A stretch of 64,000 bases of DNA from Tamlana sp038148895 (GTDB taxonomy: Bacteria; Bacteroidota; Bacteroidia; Flavobacteriales; Flavobacteriaceae), in NCBI GenBank assembly GCA_038148895.1, contig JBBVGQ010000004.1. One strand, given 5' to 3'. Under the pieces are notes generated by a model. It saw nothing but the letters and a program-made list of their open reading frames with translations, did no database searches and was not told where the DNA came from. Position 1 is the stretch's first letter. The number at the start of each line of letters is the position of its first letter. Positions 26,600 to 34,121 of the stretch are shown one piece after another. Position numbers and translations under genes: made by a program.

Positions 26600-26655
26600 T
26601 TAACGGAATAAATATAATGCAGATAAACGCCATTGCGTTTAGCCAACTGTTGTGG
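26600..26655 (+). repeat. attC-like site before the lone cassette
   Basis: A hairpin TAAACGC (26624-26630)/GCGTTTA (26635-26641) with loop CATT is followed by the box GTTGTGGTTA (26649-26658). The right arm GCGTTTAGCC recalls GCGTTTAGCAGGCC at the end of the 352-bp repeats, also just before a GTT box. The left part (TTTAACGG at about 26600) may hold the closing box of a lost unit. Confidence 0.45.
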
Positions 26656-27247
26656 TTAATTTAAAAAATGAAGAAACTTTTTAGATTTTTATTAAAAACA
26701 ATACTTCTGGTTTTAATACTTGGAATCTTGTTTGTGCAATATCTAAAAAGTGATTTAAACAACTCTTTTGATAAAGAGCAATTGAATGAATTAAAAGAGG
26801 AAATCGAAAAAGCGGAACCTATTTCAACGGAATTTATAAAAGTTTACGAAAGAGTTAATCCTATAACTAATACTAATGGAATTTTATTTGACGAAATAAA
26901 GGAAAACTATTATAGAGATTGTCCTTGCCTTAACGCTGCAAGATTAAGCTTTATTAAAGGCAAAAATAGACTAACTGGAAATGAACTTGTCCTAGCTTGG
27001 AAATTAGAAAAGGAATTTACTCAAAAACAATGTCTCAGTTTTTATGTAGAAAAACATAATTTTTTGTATAACAATATTGGAATTAATCAAGCCTCTGAAT
27101 ATTATTTTAACAAAAAACTAGCTGAACTGAATTTTGACCAAATGGCAACTTTAACATTAATGATAAAAAATGCGGTTTTGTATAATCCGAAAAGAAAACC
27201 AGAAGGAATAAAACAAAAAATTGCGGAATTAAAAAACTAACCACAAC
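26649..27247 (+). mobile_element. Lone integron-like cassette
   Basis: The box GTTGTGGTTA at 26649-26658 and its exact inverse complement TAACCACAAC at 27238-27247 bracket one gene, 10 bases before its start and overlapping its stop codon. This is the design of the units at 172-4370, about 22 kb away. The right-hand stem is not recognisable, as a transposase remnant follows. Confidence 0.5.
26668..27240 (+). CDS. Truncated GT51 (peptidoglycan glycosyltransferase)-like membrane protein
   Basis: The product has 190 residues: one N-terminal membrane helix (about 7-25) and a body that resembles the second half of the GT51 lysozyme-like fold. KLEKEFTQKQCLSFYVEKHNFLYNNIGINQASEYYF corresponds to the stretch after catalytic motif 3 of class A penicillin-binding proteins, and FDQMATLTLMIKNAVLYNP to the last motif. 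The catalytic glutamate motif near the start (EDxxFxxHxG) is absent, so transferase activity is unlikely; a binding or regulatory role is possible. It is the sole cargo of the lone cassette, without a visible promoter. Confidence 0.6.
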   Translation: MKKLFRFLLKTILLVLILGILFVQYLKSDLNNSFDKEQLNELKEEIEKAEPISTEFIKVYERVNPITNTNGILFDEIKENYYRDCPCLNAARLSFIKGKNRLTGNELVLAWKLEKEFTQKQCLSFYVEKHNFLYNNIGINQASEYYFNKKLAELNFDQMATLTLMIKNAVLYNPKRKPEGIKQKIAELKN

Positions 27248-27275
27248 AAAGAACTGAGTTAAAAAACAAGTCTTT

Positions 27276-27398
27276 TTAGCGCAATTTGAACACAAAGTTT
27301 TCATTGTAAGGCATTCCACTTTTTGCTATTGCAAATGCTTGTTCTAGTAATTTATTTGCAACCCCAATTAAAGCAAAGTCACACTTAACCACCACCGT
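27276..27398 (-). pseudogene. Remnant of an IS110-like transposase C-terminus
   Basis: Read on the minus strand, a frame ending at 27276 encodes KCDFALIGVANKLLEQAFAI followed by AKSGMPYNENFVFKLR and a stop. ANKLLxQAFAIxKSGxPY is typical for the C-terminus of IS110-type transposases of Bacteroidota. Only about 40 codons remain, and no start or inverted repeat is visible (IS110 elements usually lack terminal repeats). It fills the gap between the lone cassette and the DUF1905 gene. Confidence 0.5.
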
Positions 27399-27401
27399 AA
27401 A

Positions 27402-27701
27402 ATGAAAGGCAAAATTAAATACCAATATGCAACCAAAATGTGGAAACACAATTCACCCGGTGGCTGGTATTTTGTTTCACTGCCCAAAACGTTGTCAAAA
27501 GAAATAAGGCACAACCTTAAATGGCAGGAAGAAGGCTGGGGCCGAATGAAAGCATTTGCCCAAATCGGCGAATTGACATGGGAAACTGCCATTTGGTTTG
27601 ATACAAAAATGGGCACCTATATCCTTCCCATCAAATCAGAAATCAGAAAGAAAACCGACATTAAAATCAATCAGAAGATTGACATGAATATTTGGCTTTA
27701 A
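27402..27701 (+). CDS. DUF1905 domain protein
   Basis: The 99-residue protein matches the DUF1905 domain: the WYFVSLPKTLSKEIR stretch, GWGRMKAFAQIGELTWETAIWFD and the ending YILPIKSEIRKKTDIKI. DUF1905 proteins are small beta-barrel-like proteins, sometimes joined with YdeI/OmpD-associated domains; their function is not known. The gene starts immediately after the transposase remnant, so its original promoter may be lost or may come from the inserted DNA. The CPBP gene follows after 24 bases. Confidence 0.85.
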   Translation: MKGKIKYQYATKMWKHNSPGGWYFVSLPKTLSKEIRHNLKWQEEGWGRMKAFAQIGELTWETAIWFDTKMGTYILPIKSEIRKKTDIKINQKIDMNIWL

Positions 27702-27725
27702 AAACCCTTGAAATAATTTAAAATA

Positions 27726-28547
27726 ATGAACAGTAAAAAGACAATTACATTTCTGACCATTACTTTTTTGTGGTCATGGACTTTTTGGATAATTGGCCTT
27801 GATTATTTAAAAGCCGGAATCTCTCAAGAAACCATTGGCAAATTTTTAAAAGTCTTCTTTGCAGGTGTTTATGGCCCCGCGGTAAGCGCCCTAGTCACCA
27901 CATTTTTTTATGATGGCTTTAAAGGAACTTTAAGCTTACTAAAGAAGTTATTTGTTTGGAAGACTCCTTTTAAAATTTATACTTTCATCATATTGGCGCC
28001 AATCATCTTTGTTTTGCTAGGAATTGCGATTTACAGCATTTTTATTGGCGACATTGGAAATTTTGACAAAATGGCCTTTCTTTCTATACCAACGGTTTTG
28101 TGGGCAGGATTATATGCTGGGCCTCTTGGGGAAGAACTCGGCTGGCGAGGTTTTTTATTGCCGGAATTTCAAAAAACATTTTCAAATTTGAGAAGTGCCA
28201 TTTTTATTGGAATATTTTGGTTCGCTTGGCACAGCCCCCTATTCTGGGCACCATTTGGTACTTTGGTCAGTGGAGCACCCATCTCCTTTTTACCAGTAGC
28301 AACCTATTTTTTAATGATAATCTGCCTTTCCATCATGATTACTTGGTTGGTAATTAATTCCAAAGGCAGTGTACTCGTTGCCATTTTATTCCATCTCTCA
28401 ATTAATGCAGGCATAGCATTACTTTTTTTCCCTGAATTGAATCTGGATTTCAAAAAAGTACATTTATTGTCCAGTATCGGCATGCTAATTTTTACTGGAA
28501 TATTGATTGCAAAAAATAAATTAGAAACAAAAATCAAAAATATCTAA
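27726..28547 (+). CDS. CPBP family intramembrane glutamic endopeptidase (second)
   Basis: The 273-residue polytopic protein has the CPBP signature GEELGWRGFLLPEF with E136, E137 and R141, then FAWHSPLFW and ILFHLSINAG as the histidine motifs. It is a membrane-embedded protease of the CAAX/Abi type with unknown substrate. It shares the catalytic layout with the gene at 5207 but little else. The 219 bases after it (28548-28766) hold no gene that I can support; a minus-strand frame there (28593-28775) reads protein-like near its end but has no known relative. Confidence 0.9.
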   Translation: MNSKKTITFLTITFLWSWTFWIIGLDYLKAGISQETIGKFLKVFFAGVYGPAVSALVTTFFYDGFKGTLSLLKKLFVWKTPFKIYTFIILAPIIFVLLGIAIYSIFIGDIGNFDKMAFLSIPTVLWAGLYAGPLGEELGWRGFLLPEFQKTFSNLRSAIFIGIFWFAWHSPLFWAPFGTLVSGAPISFLPVATYFLMIICLSIMITWLVINSKGSVLVAILFHLSINAGIALLFFPELNLDFKKVHLLSSIGMLIFTGILIAKNKLETKIKNI

Positions 28548-28766
28548 CGATTTGTATTTGCTTCAAACCCTCCCTAAATTGCCAATGTCCTTCTAATCAA
28601 AAATTTCAGTAACTTTAACTTGCTTCATTTCAAATCTGAAAATTTCCGGATTTTTCGAAATACGGAATTCTTGTTGACCTTTTATACCATTAGGAAAATT
28701 GTCTATCAAAATGGCAGTATTACTATAAAACATTAACACCAACCATAACCCATTAAAAATTATAAT

Positions 28767-29243
28767 ATGAAACATACATTAAAATTACCAGGTTTTGTCC
28801 TTAGCTTAATGATTTTAGGCTGCACCCAGTTGTATGCACAAATAGGTGTGATGAAATTTCCTGAAGGAAAAGTGCAACATGTTGTACTTGCAGAAGAAAT
28901 TCAGTGGAAACCATGTCCGCCAAACCTTCCTAGTGGCTGTGAAATGGCCGTTTTGGAAGGCAACCCAAAAGGCAATGACCTGTTTACCGTTCGTTTTAAA
29001 GTTGGTGGCAATTTTATTATGCCACCACATACCCACCCCAAAGATGAACGTGTAACTATTTTACAAGGAAAAGCCTATGTAGCCTTTGGCAAGGATGCAA
29101 CAAAGGAAGAAGCCAAAGCTTTTGGCCCAGGTGATTATTATGTAAATGCCAGAAATGCCATCCATACCGTTTGGGCCGACCCTGAAACGATCATTCAAAT
29201 TACTGGTATAGGTCCATGGGAAGCCCACTTTATAAAAGAATAG
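28767..29243 (+). CDS. Secreted cupin domain protein
   Basis: The 158-residue protein has an N-terminal signal sequence of about 25 residues (a lipobox-like ILGC occurs, but the sequence continues to YAQ, a signal peptidase I site). The cupin motif 1 is PPHTHPKDERVTILQGKAYVAFG with HxH and E metal ligands; motif 2 is GDYYVNARNAIHTVWAD with a further histidine. It would be a small periplasmic metal-dependent or sensing cupin; no reaction can be named. A 59-residue membrane protein gene follows after 4 bases. Confidence 0.85.
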   Translation: MKHTLKLPGFVLSLMILGCTQLYAQIGVMKFPEGKVQHVVLAEEIQWKPCPPNLPSGCEMAVLEGNPKGNDLFTVRFKVGGNFIMPPHTHPKDERVTILQGKAYVAFGKDATKEEAKAFGPGDYYVNARNAIHTVWADPETIIQITGIGPWEAHFIKE

Positions 29244-29247
29244 AATT

Positions 29248-29427
29248 ATGAAACAAAAAAACCTCAGCTTAGGAGTTATCATAGGTATAATTACGGGAAT
29301 AGTCACAGGCATTATCTTAAAAGATGAATCGACATTGGTTATAGTATCGGTGGCCATTATTGTATCAATAATTATAATGGTTGGATTTGTTTTCCTGAGA
29401 AAATTAATCAATCTTAAAAAAAAGTAA
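29248..29427 (+). CDS. Small two-helix membrane protein
   Basis: This 59-codon gene starts 4 bases after the cupin stop. It encodes a basic start (MKQKNLSLG), a first hydrophobic helix (VIIGIITGIVTGIIL), a short charged loop (KDEST), a second helix (LVIVSVAIIVSIIIMVGFVF) and a basic tail (LRKLINLKKK). The hairpin shape and the tight spacing support a real gene co-transcribed with the cupin gene. I do not recognise a family. Confidence 0.65.
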   Translation: MKQKNLSLGVIIGIITGIVTGIILKDESTLVIVSVAIIVSIIIMVGFVFLRKLINLKKK

Positions 29428-29497
29428 AAACAGGCAATCTAAACTTTATCAGCTCTAAATAAGGTGTCATCAGAATTTTTAATGCATTTGAACAAAA

Positions 29498-30712
29498 ATG
29501 AAAAAAAACTTAATCATTATAATATTGCTATCCGCTATTCTTAGTTGCAAACAAGAACCAACTCAAAATAAAATTGAAAACCAAATGGACAGCCTTCCAG
29601 AAGTTAACCCTGTAAAATTGCGCTTTGCAAAAATGGAAGAAGACGCCCTTAAAGAAACATTTAAAGGAATATTTACAGAAGACGGCAAGGAAAACGGATT
29701 GTTTAAAATCCAATCAACTGGTGTTTCTACCCTGCCCATTATACAATCTGCCGAAAAATTTTTAAATAGTTTGACAACCGCTCAAAAGGAACGAACAACA
29801 TTTGATATTGATGATGAAGAATGGCGTAAATGGTGTAATGTAGACAATGGCATCTATCATAGACAAGGTGTTAGCCTCAAGGAAATGACTGAAGAACAAA
29901 AAGTGAAAGCTTTTGAATTAATGCAAACTTCATTAAGTGCCAAAGGACTTCAACTGAGCAAGGATATCATGAAAACCGATCAAACGCTCAAAGAACTCAA
30001 TAATGGTTCACCGGATTATGATGAAGAATTATATTTTTTCACTATTATGGGGCAACCCTCACCTACTGAACCTTGGGGTTGGCAACTGGATGGGCATCAT
30101 TTAGTAATTAATTATTTTGTTTTGGGCGACCAAGTGGTGATGTCCCCAGTTTTTATGGGTGGGGAACCAATAATTACGACTTCAGGAAAATATAAAGGAA
30201 ATACCTTGTTTCAAGATGAGCAAAATTTAGGTTTATCATTAATGCAATCCTTAACTAAAGAACAGCAAGTGGAAGCCATTATTTTCGAGTCAAAAATTAG
30301 AAATAACAATGTTGCCGAAGCGAACAAAGACAACATAACCCTAAATTATGAAGGCATTTTGGTTTCTAAATTTTCCAAAGAACAAAAACAAAAGTTATTG
30401 GATTTGGTTTATCTATACGTCAGCAATATTAGAGAAGGACACGACCAAATAAAAATGGAAGAAGTAATAGCGCATATGGATAATACTTGGTTTTCGTGGG
30501 TTGGCGGAACTGATGAAGACGCTGTCTTTTACTATCGAATACATAGCCCGGTTGTACTTATTGAATTTGACCATCAAAGAGTTGTTGGCGTACCGAATGC
30601 AGATGATGGAAAACCATCAAGAAACCATATTCATACGGTGGTTAGAACACCTAACGGAAATGACTATGGTAAAGACTTGTTGAGACAACATAAAGAAAAA
30701 CATCATCATTAA
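29498..30712 (+). CDS. DUF3500 domain lipoprotein
   Basis: The 404-residue protein has a signal peptide with lipobox (LSAILSCK), so it should be a lipoprotein. The rest matches DUF3500: FDIDDEEWRKWCNVD at about 105, QPSPTEPWGWQLDGHHLVINYFV at about 190, PVFMGGEPI, and the ending VEFDHQ-like ...VLIEFDHQR followed by HIHTVVRTPNGNDYG with several histidines. These conserved H, D and W residues suggest a metal-dependent periplasmic enzyme, but no reaction has been established as far as I know. Upstream spacing of 70 bases from the small membrane gene allows a separate promoter. Confidence 0.85.
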   Translation: MKKNLIIIILLSAILSCKQEPTQNKIENQMDSLPEVNPVKLRFAKMEEDALKETFKGIFTEDGKENGLFKIQSTGVSTLPIIQSAEKFLNSLTTAQKERTTFDIDDEEWRKWCNVDNGIYHRQGVSLKEMTEEQKVKAFELMQTSLSAKGLQLSKDIMKTDQTLKELNNGSPDYDEELYFFTIMGQPSPTEPWGWQLDGHHLVINYFVLGDQVVMSPVFMGGEPIITTSGKYKGNTLFQDEQNLGLSLMQSLTKEQQVEAIIFESKIRNNNVAEANKDNITLNYEGILVSKFSKEQKQKLLDLVYLYVSNIREGHDQIKMEEVIAHMDNTWFSWVGGTDEDAVFYYRIHSPVVLIEFDHQRVVGVPNADDGKPSRNHIHTVVRTPNGNDYGKDLLRQHKEKHHH

Positions 30713-30908
30713 AACCCATAAACATTTGCTTTTAAATCAAACATTTACTTTTAAGATACATACAATAAGTCTTTGCTCTTAACCCGATAAAAGTTATTTG
30801 CCCTGTCAAGCTGAAATTTTAACAAAATCCTATAATTTCAATTTTTGCGATGGTATATTTTTTGCTGCTTTAACGTAGAATATTTGTTTAATTTAAAATG
30901 TATCTGTT

Positions 30909-31388
30909 ATGAAAACACTTAAAATTATTCCAATTTTTCTTTTGTTTATTTTCAGTTGCGCTGGTCAGGAAAAACAAAATAATGAAACTGCCCTAAAACC
31001 AGACGAAAATATTACGGTAAACAAAGAATACGACGAACATGGTAACTTAATAAAATACGATTCCATCTACTCGTACAGTTATTCTTCAAACGGAAAGTTG
31101 AATGACAGCATAAAAATGGAATTTCAAAAGCATTTTAAAAACCATTCGTTTTTTAATGATTCGTTTTATGATGATTTTTTTGGTAAAGATTCCTTAACTG
31201 GTCAATTTAATTCCGACGATTTTTTCTATAAAGGGTTCATGAACCAAAATGAACAAATAAAGCGGATGATGAAGCGCATGGACTCCATTCAGCAACTGTT
31301 TTTTGAACAGCATTCACGACCAATTATTCCTGCTGAACCCGAAAATACCGAGCCTAAAACCAAAAAAACGAATTTTAAACAGATTTAA
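30909..31388 (+). CDS. Hypothetical lipoprotein
   Basis: The product has 159 residues with a signal peptide and lipobox (LLFIFSCAG). The mature part is hydrophilic and rich in D, F, K and N. It begins with a YDEHGNLIKYDSIYSYSYSSNGKL stretch that looks like an RHS/DKxxEGNxxK-type beta repeat, followed by repeated FFNDSFYDDFFGKD-like segments and a helix with methionines (RMMKRMDSIQQLFFEQ). I recognise no family. It is a single gene with its own terminator at 31423-31450. Confidence 0.7.
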   Translation: MKTLKIIPIFLLFIFSCAGQEKQNNETALKPDENITVNKEYDEHGNLIKYDSIYSYSYSSNGKLNDSIKMEFQKHFKNHSFFNDSFYDDFFGKDSLTGQFNSDDFFYKGFMNQNEQIKRMMKRMDSIQQLFFEQHSRPIIPAEPENTEPKTKKTNFKQI

Positions 31389-31422
31389 TACAGAGCATAA
31401 ACAAAGCGTTAAATAAAAATTA

Positions 31423-31450
31423 AAACCAGCATTATCGCTGGTTTCTTTTT
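31423..31450 (+). terminator. Intrinsic terminator
   Basis: AAACCAGC (31423-31430) and GCTGGTTT (31437-31444) form a stem with a 6-base loop, followed by CTTTTTT. It lies 35 bases after the lipoprotein stop and 31 bases before the PIG-L gene. Confidence 0.85.
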
Positions 31451-31480
31451 TATATTTGGTTTTAGCTAACGGACTTCATT

Positions 31481-34006
31481 ATGCAAAAAGCCTTAAAATA
31501 CCTATTTCTATTCGTATTTACTTGTTCTATTTTAAACGCCCAAAAACCTAAAACTCCTTCCTCCTCTGAGATATATGAATCCATTCAAAAACTCAACTTT
31601 TTGGGTTCAGTTTTATATGTTGCGGCTCATCCAGACGACGAGAACACACGGCTTATTTCATACCTATCAAATCACGTAAAAGCCAGAACCGCTTATCTTT
31701 CCATAACGCGTGGAGATGGTGGACAAAACCTTATTGGTCCAGAAATTAGAGAATTATTGGGTGTTATAAGAACCCAAGAACTATTGGAGGCAAGACGCAT
31801 TGACGGTGGTGAACAATTTTTTACGCGAGCCAACGATTTTGGTTTTTCGAAACACCCCGACGAAACCTTGTCCATTTGGAACAAAGATGAAGTTTTGAGC
31901 GATGTTGTACTTGCCATTCGTAAATTTAAACCAGATATCATCATAAACCGATTTGACCATCGTTCACCAGGAAGTACTCACGGCCATCATACCAGTTCGG
32001 CTATGTTAAGTTTTGAGGCATTCGATTTGGCAAACAACAAAACAGCTTTTCCAAATCAACTAAATCAAACTTCCCTGTGGCAACCCAAACGCTTATTTTT
32101 CAATACAAGTTGGTGGTTTTATGGAAGCCAAGAAAATTTTGATAAGGCTGACAAAAGCAACATGCTAACTTTTGATATTGGCACCTATTATCCATTAAAA
32201 GGCCTATCTAACAACGAGGTCGCAGCCCTGGCACGAAGCAAACATTTAAGTCAAGGTTTTGGTTCGCTAACACAACGTGGCTCCCAAGAAGAATATATCG
32301 AATTTTTAAAAGGTGAACCATTGGTAAATAACGAAAACATCTTTGCAGGTATAGAGACCTCATGGAACCGAGTAAAAGGAGGAAAGGCCATTGGCAATAT
32401 TTTAACTGAAGTTGAAAGAAACTTCAATTTCACCAATCCTTCTGAACACATACCTCAGTTAATTGAAGCTTACAAATTGCTTCAAAATATCGAAGACGAG
32501 TATTGGAAAACGCAAAAAATAAAAGAACTAAAATCTGTTATTGAAATGTGCGCTGGCCTGTATTTAGAGGCATCGGCAGAAACCCATATGGCGGCACCTT
32601 CAGAAACAGTAAATATAAACATTGAAGCAGTTAACCGAAGCGAAACACCTATAACTTTGGTAAGTTTAACCAATACCGATGGTTTGAATATTTTAAAAAA
32701 CATTTCCCTTAACAACAACACCAAATTTAGCTTTAAAGAAGCTATTAAAATTAAAGATGATGCTCAGCCCACTTCTCCATATTGGTTAAACAGTAAAGGC
32801 ACTTTGGGTATGTATAAAGTGGAAAACAAAAGCCTCATTGGTTCGCCTGAAACACCCAGAATTCTAAAATTCGATTTCAATCTGCTCATTGAAAACTATC
32901 CTATTACATTCACAAAAAACATCATTCAACGTTATTCAGAACCGGACAAAGGTGAGCTTTACAGTCCGTTTGAAATTATTCCCGAGGCATCGGCAAAAAT
33001 CACTGAAAAAGTCATCATTCTAAATAGTGATAAACAACATGACATAACTGTTTTGGTAAAAGCTGGTCGCGATAATTTAGAAGGTTCGGTTGAAGTTTGT
33101 CACCCAAAAGATTGGAATGTTTACCCGGAAAAGCAAAAAGTGTCCATTGCCCATAAAGGTGAAGAGCAAACCTTGGTTTTCACTTTAATTCCACCTAAAA
33201 ACCAAAGCGAAGGGTATATCAGTCCTATAGTCCATATTGGCGATAAAGATTACACTAAAGAGCTTATTGAAATTGATTATGAACACGTACCAAACCAAAT
33301 TGTTTTACTGCCAAGCGAAAGCAAGGTTGTTCGATTGGATATAGAAAAACAAGGTGAAAATATTGCCTATATTCAAGGCGCAGGAGATACGGTTCCCGAG
33401 AGTTTGGAACAAATTGGATATCATGTTAGAATTCTAAAACCTGAAGAAATTAATGCAGAAACCCTAAGTTTATTTGATGCCGTAGTTGTTGGAATAAGGG
33501 CGTATAATACGGTTGATGAATTAAAATACAAACAACAAATACTTTTTGATTTTGTCGCCAATGGCGGAAACATGATTGTGCAGTACAACACGGGTCGTGG
33601 TTTGGTTGCCGACAATCTTGCACCTTACGATTTAAATATTTCGCGCGACAGGGTTACTGATGAAGATGCCGAAGTGCGTTTTATAAACCCTGAACACCCC
33701 ATTTTAAACTACCCAAATAAAATAACTGAAAAGGACTTTGAAGGTTGGACGCAAGAACGCGGACTTTATTATCCAAATTCTTGGTCCAACGAATTTACGC
33801 CCATTCTTTCCATGAACGATAAAAACGAAACGCCAAAAGATGGAAGCTTATTGGTTTCCAAATATGGAAAAGGCCACTACATCTATACTGGATTGAGCTT
33901 TTTCAGAGAGTTTCCTGCTGGAGTTTCTGGCGCGTACCGACTGTTCACCAATATGCTTTCTTTGGGTAAAGACGATTTAAAAGAAGAAGCCAAATTAAAC
34001 GATTAA
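31481..34006 (+). CDS. PIG-L family deacetylase with C-terminal accessory domains
   Basis: The 841-residue protein has a signal peptide (about 1-20). The PIG-L/LmbE domain (about 40-270) has the zinc motif AAHPDDEN near 52 and the second ligand HGHHTSSAML near 168. The middle is beta-rich, like CARDB/NEW3-type domains, and the last 200 residues (GIRAYNTVDELKYKQQILFDFVANGG, then YGKGHYIYTGLSFFREFPAG) resemble a ThuA/glutamine-amidotransferase-like fold. It should deacetylate N-acetyl sugars in the periplasm. It leads an operon with a small membrane peptide, a sodium symporter and a Gfo/Idh oxidoreductase, which suggests uptake and breakdown of an amino sugar or glycoside. Confidence 0.88.
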   Translation: MQKALKYLFLFVFTCSILNAQKPKTPSSSEIYESIQKLNFLGSVLYVAAHPDDENTRLISYLSNHVKARTAYLSITRGDGGQNLIGPEIRELLGVIRTQELLEARRIDGGEQFFTRANDFGFSKHPDETLSIWNKDEVLSDVVLAIRKFKPDIIINRFDHRSPGSTHGHHTSSAMLSFEAFDLANNKTAFPNQLNQTSLWQPKRLFFNTSWWFYGSQENFDKADKSNMLTFDIGTYYPLKGLSNNEVAALARSKHLSQGFGSLTQRGSQEEYIEFLKGEPLVNNENIFAGIETSWNRVKGGKAIGNILTEVERNFNFTNPSEHIPQLIEAYKLLQNIEDEYWKTQKIKELKSVIEMCAGLYLEASAETHMAAPSETVNINIEAVNRSETPITLVSLTNTDGLNILKNISLNNNTKFSFKEAIKIKDDAQPTSPYWLNSKGTLGMYKVENKSLIGSPETPRILKFDFNLLIENYPITFTKNIIQRYSEPDKGELYSPFEIIPEASAKITEKVIILNSDKQHDITVLVKAGRDNLEGSVEVCHPKDWNVYPEKQKVSIAHKGEEQTLVFTLIPPKNQSEGYISPIVHIGDKDYTKELIEIDYEHVPNQIVLLPSESKVVRLDIEKQGENIAYIQGAGDTVPESLEQIGYHVRILKPEEINAETLSLFDAVVVGIRAYNTVDELKYKQQILFDFVANGGNMIVQYNTGRGLVADNLAPYDLNISRDRVTDEDAEVRFINPEHPILNYPNKITEKDFEGWTQERGLYYPNSWSNEFTPILSMNDKNETPKDGSLLVSKYGKGHYIYTGLSFFREFPAGVSGAYRLFTNMLSLGKDDLKEEAKLND

Positions 34007-34007
34007 A

Positions 34008-34118
34008 ATGACCGAGGACAAATCTCCAAAAGCGCATTGGTTAAAATGGTATTCTATCGTTTTAATAGCCAATGCAATTTATTTCATTGTCTTTTACATC
34101 ATCACCAAATCTTTCTAA
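34008..34118 (+). CDS. 36-residue single-span membrane peptide
   Basis: The gene starts one base after the PIG-L stop and ends 3 bases before the symporter start. It encodes a charged start (MTEDKSPKAHWLKWYS) and one membrane helix (IVLIANAIYFIVFYIITKSF). The tight placement between two genes of one operon supports translation. By analogy with the DUF4212 protein next to the symporter at 55264, it may be a small subunit of the downstream sodium symporter; this is inference. Confidence 0.6.
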   Translation: MTEDKSPKAHWLKWYSIVLIANAIYFIVFYIITKSF

Positions 34119-34121
34119 AAG

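Noticed and set aside
28593..28775. Minus-strand 60-codon frame between the CPBP and cupin genes
   Set aside because: Its last 35 codons look somewhat protein-like, but the start overlaps the cupin start region and I know no related family, so it is not listed as a gene.
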